The notes beneath the pieces were generated by a model, which was given only the letters and a program-made list of their open reading frames with translations, was not told where the DNA came from and did no database searches. The translations under genes were made by a program, and so were the position numbers. DNA of 31,790 bases, from NCBI GenBank assembly GCA_000151295.1, contig GG745335.1, positions 41,510 to 73,299 on the forward strand, given 5' to 3'. Positions 31,459-31,790 of the stretch are shown here, one piece after another (within the stretch, counting starts at the first letter, position 1; every line of letters begins with the position of its first letter). The DNA comes from Allomyces macrogynus ATCC 38327. Taxonomy: Eukaryota > Blastocladiomycota > Blastocladiomycetes > Blastocladiales > Blastocladiaceae.

Positions 31459-31790
31459 CTACGTGGTGCGGGGGGGGGGGGGGGGCAATGTCAAATTGTT
31501 CTCTTGCTGAGACGACTCTGAGTCTCTGATATAAATTTATTTTTCTGTTCTTACCCCTAAGTCGCATTTATATATTTATACTTTACTTCTGCCCCCCCTG
31601 CCTCTTCGCCCCTTTATTACTTTTTTTTTTTTTTTTTTTTTGTTTTTTTTTTTTTTTTTTTTTTATTTTTTTTTTTTTTCATTTTTTTTCTTTTTTTACG
31701 GAGTAAAAGGTTCATTATGGGAAATTTACGTGCTTTACTAGTCTGCAATATATACAGAGAATCCTTGCCATAGATTCATGTACAATTCCG
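31459..31790. other. AT-rich end with homopolymers
   Basis: A run of 16 G (31470-31485) is followed by AT-rich sequence and a T tract at 31621-31697 with only a few other bases. No coding frame or continuation of the velvet gene is visible. It may be an intergenic repeat or poor assembly. Confidence 0.5.

Noticed and set aside
31313..31529. Glycine-rich plus-strand frames across the G run
   Set aside because: They come from the homopolymer and are antisense to the velvet exon.

Overview
This is a nuclear window from a GC-rich fungus. Velvet-domain regulator, dynactin p62, Las1, Fes1, GPI transamidase subunit Gaa1 and a GT32 mannosyltransferase-like enzyme are all present. Genes carry one to five short introns of mostly 60-100 nt. 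A flagellated early-diverging lineage (for example Blastocladiomycota) would fit, but that is an impression; the sequence here does not fix the phylum.

Layout. Bases 1-1200 hold broken Ty1/copia retrotransposon pieces: an RNase H C-terminus, polypurine tracts, two or three LTR edges and a tRNA-like remnant. Bases 1200-2790 are a CpG-starved, stop-ridden stretch that looks like a mutated repeat. A normal gene-dense region follows, with genes mostly alternating in strand: COA8-like (-), GT32 glycosyltransferase (+), FES1 (-), a 7.2-kb gene for an unrecognised protein of about 2,370 residues (+), DCTN4/dynactin p62 (-), LAS1 (+), a small intron-containing helical protein (-), GAA1 (+), an orphan gene (+) and its decayed tandem copy (+), the catalytic subunit of cAMP-dependent protein kinase (+) and a velvet regulator (-), cut at its 5' end by a 16-G run. 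The last 300 bases turn AT-rich with a poly-T tract, which suggests a repeat or an assembly junction.

The recognised genes are housekeeping genes: mitochondrial COX assembly, glycosylation and GPI anchoring, Hsp70 nucleotide exchange, dynein transport, rRNA processing, cAMP signalling and developmental regulation. They are not an operon or an obvious cluster. Exon structures were built by joining reading frames at GT/AG sites where the protein family demands continuity. Phases close in all multi-exon models given as complete.

Most unusual points: 5' splice sites are overwhelmingly GTNCGN, with no GTRAGT among about 26 inferred introns; an orphan gene with a 7 x 30-bp repeat array sits beside a decayed paralogue; a CpG-depleted block has sharp edges; and a giant disordered protein matches no family I recognise.
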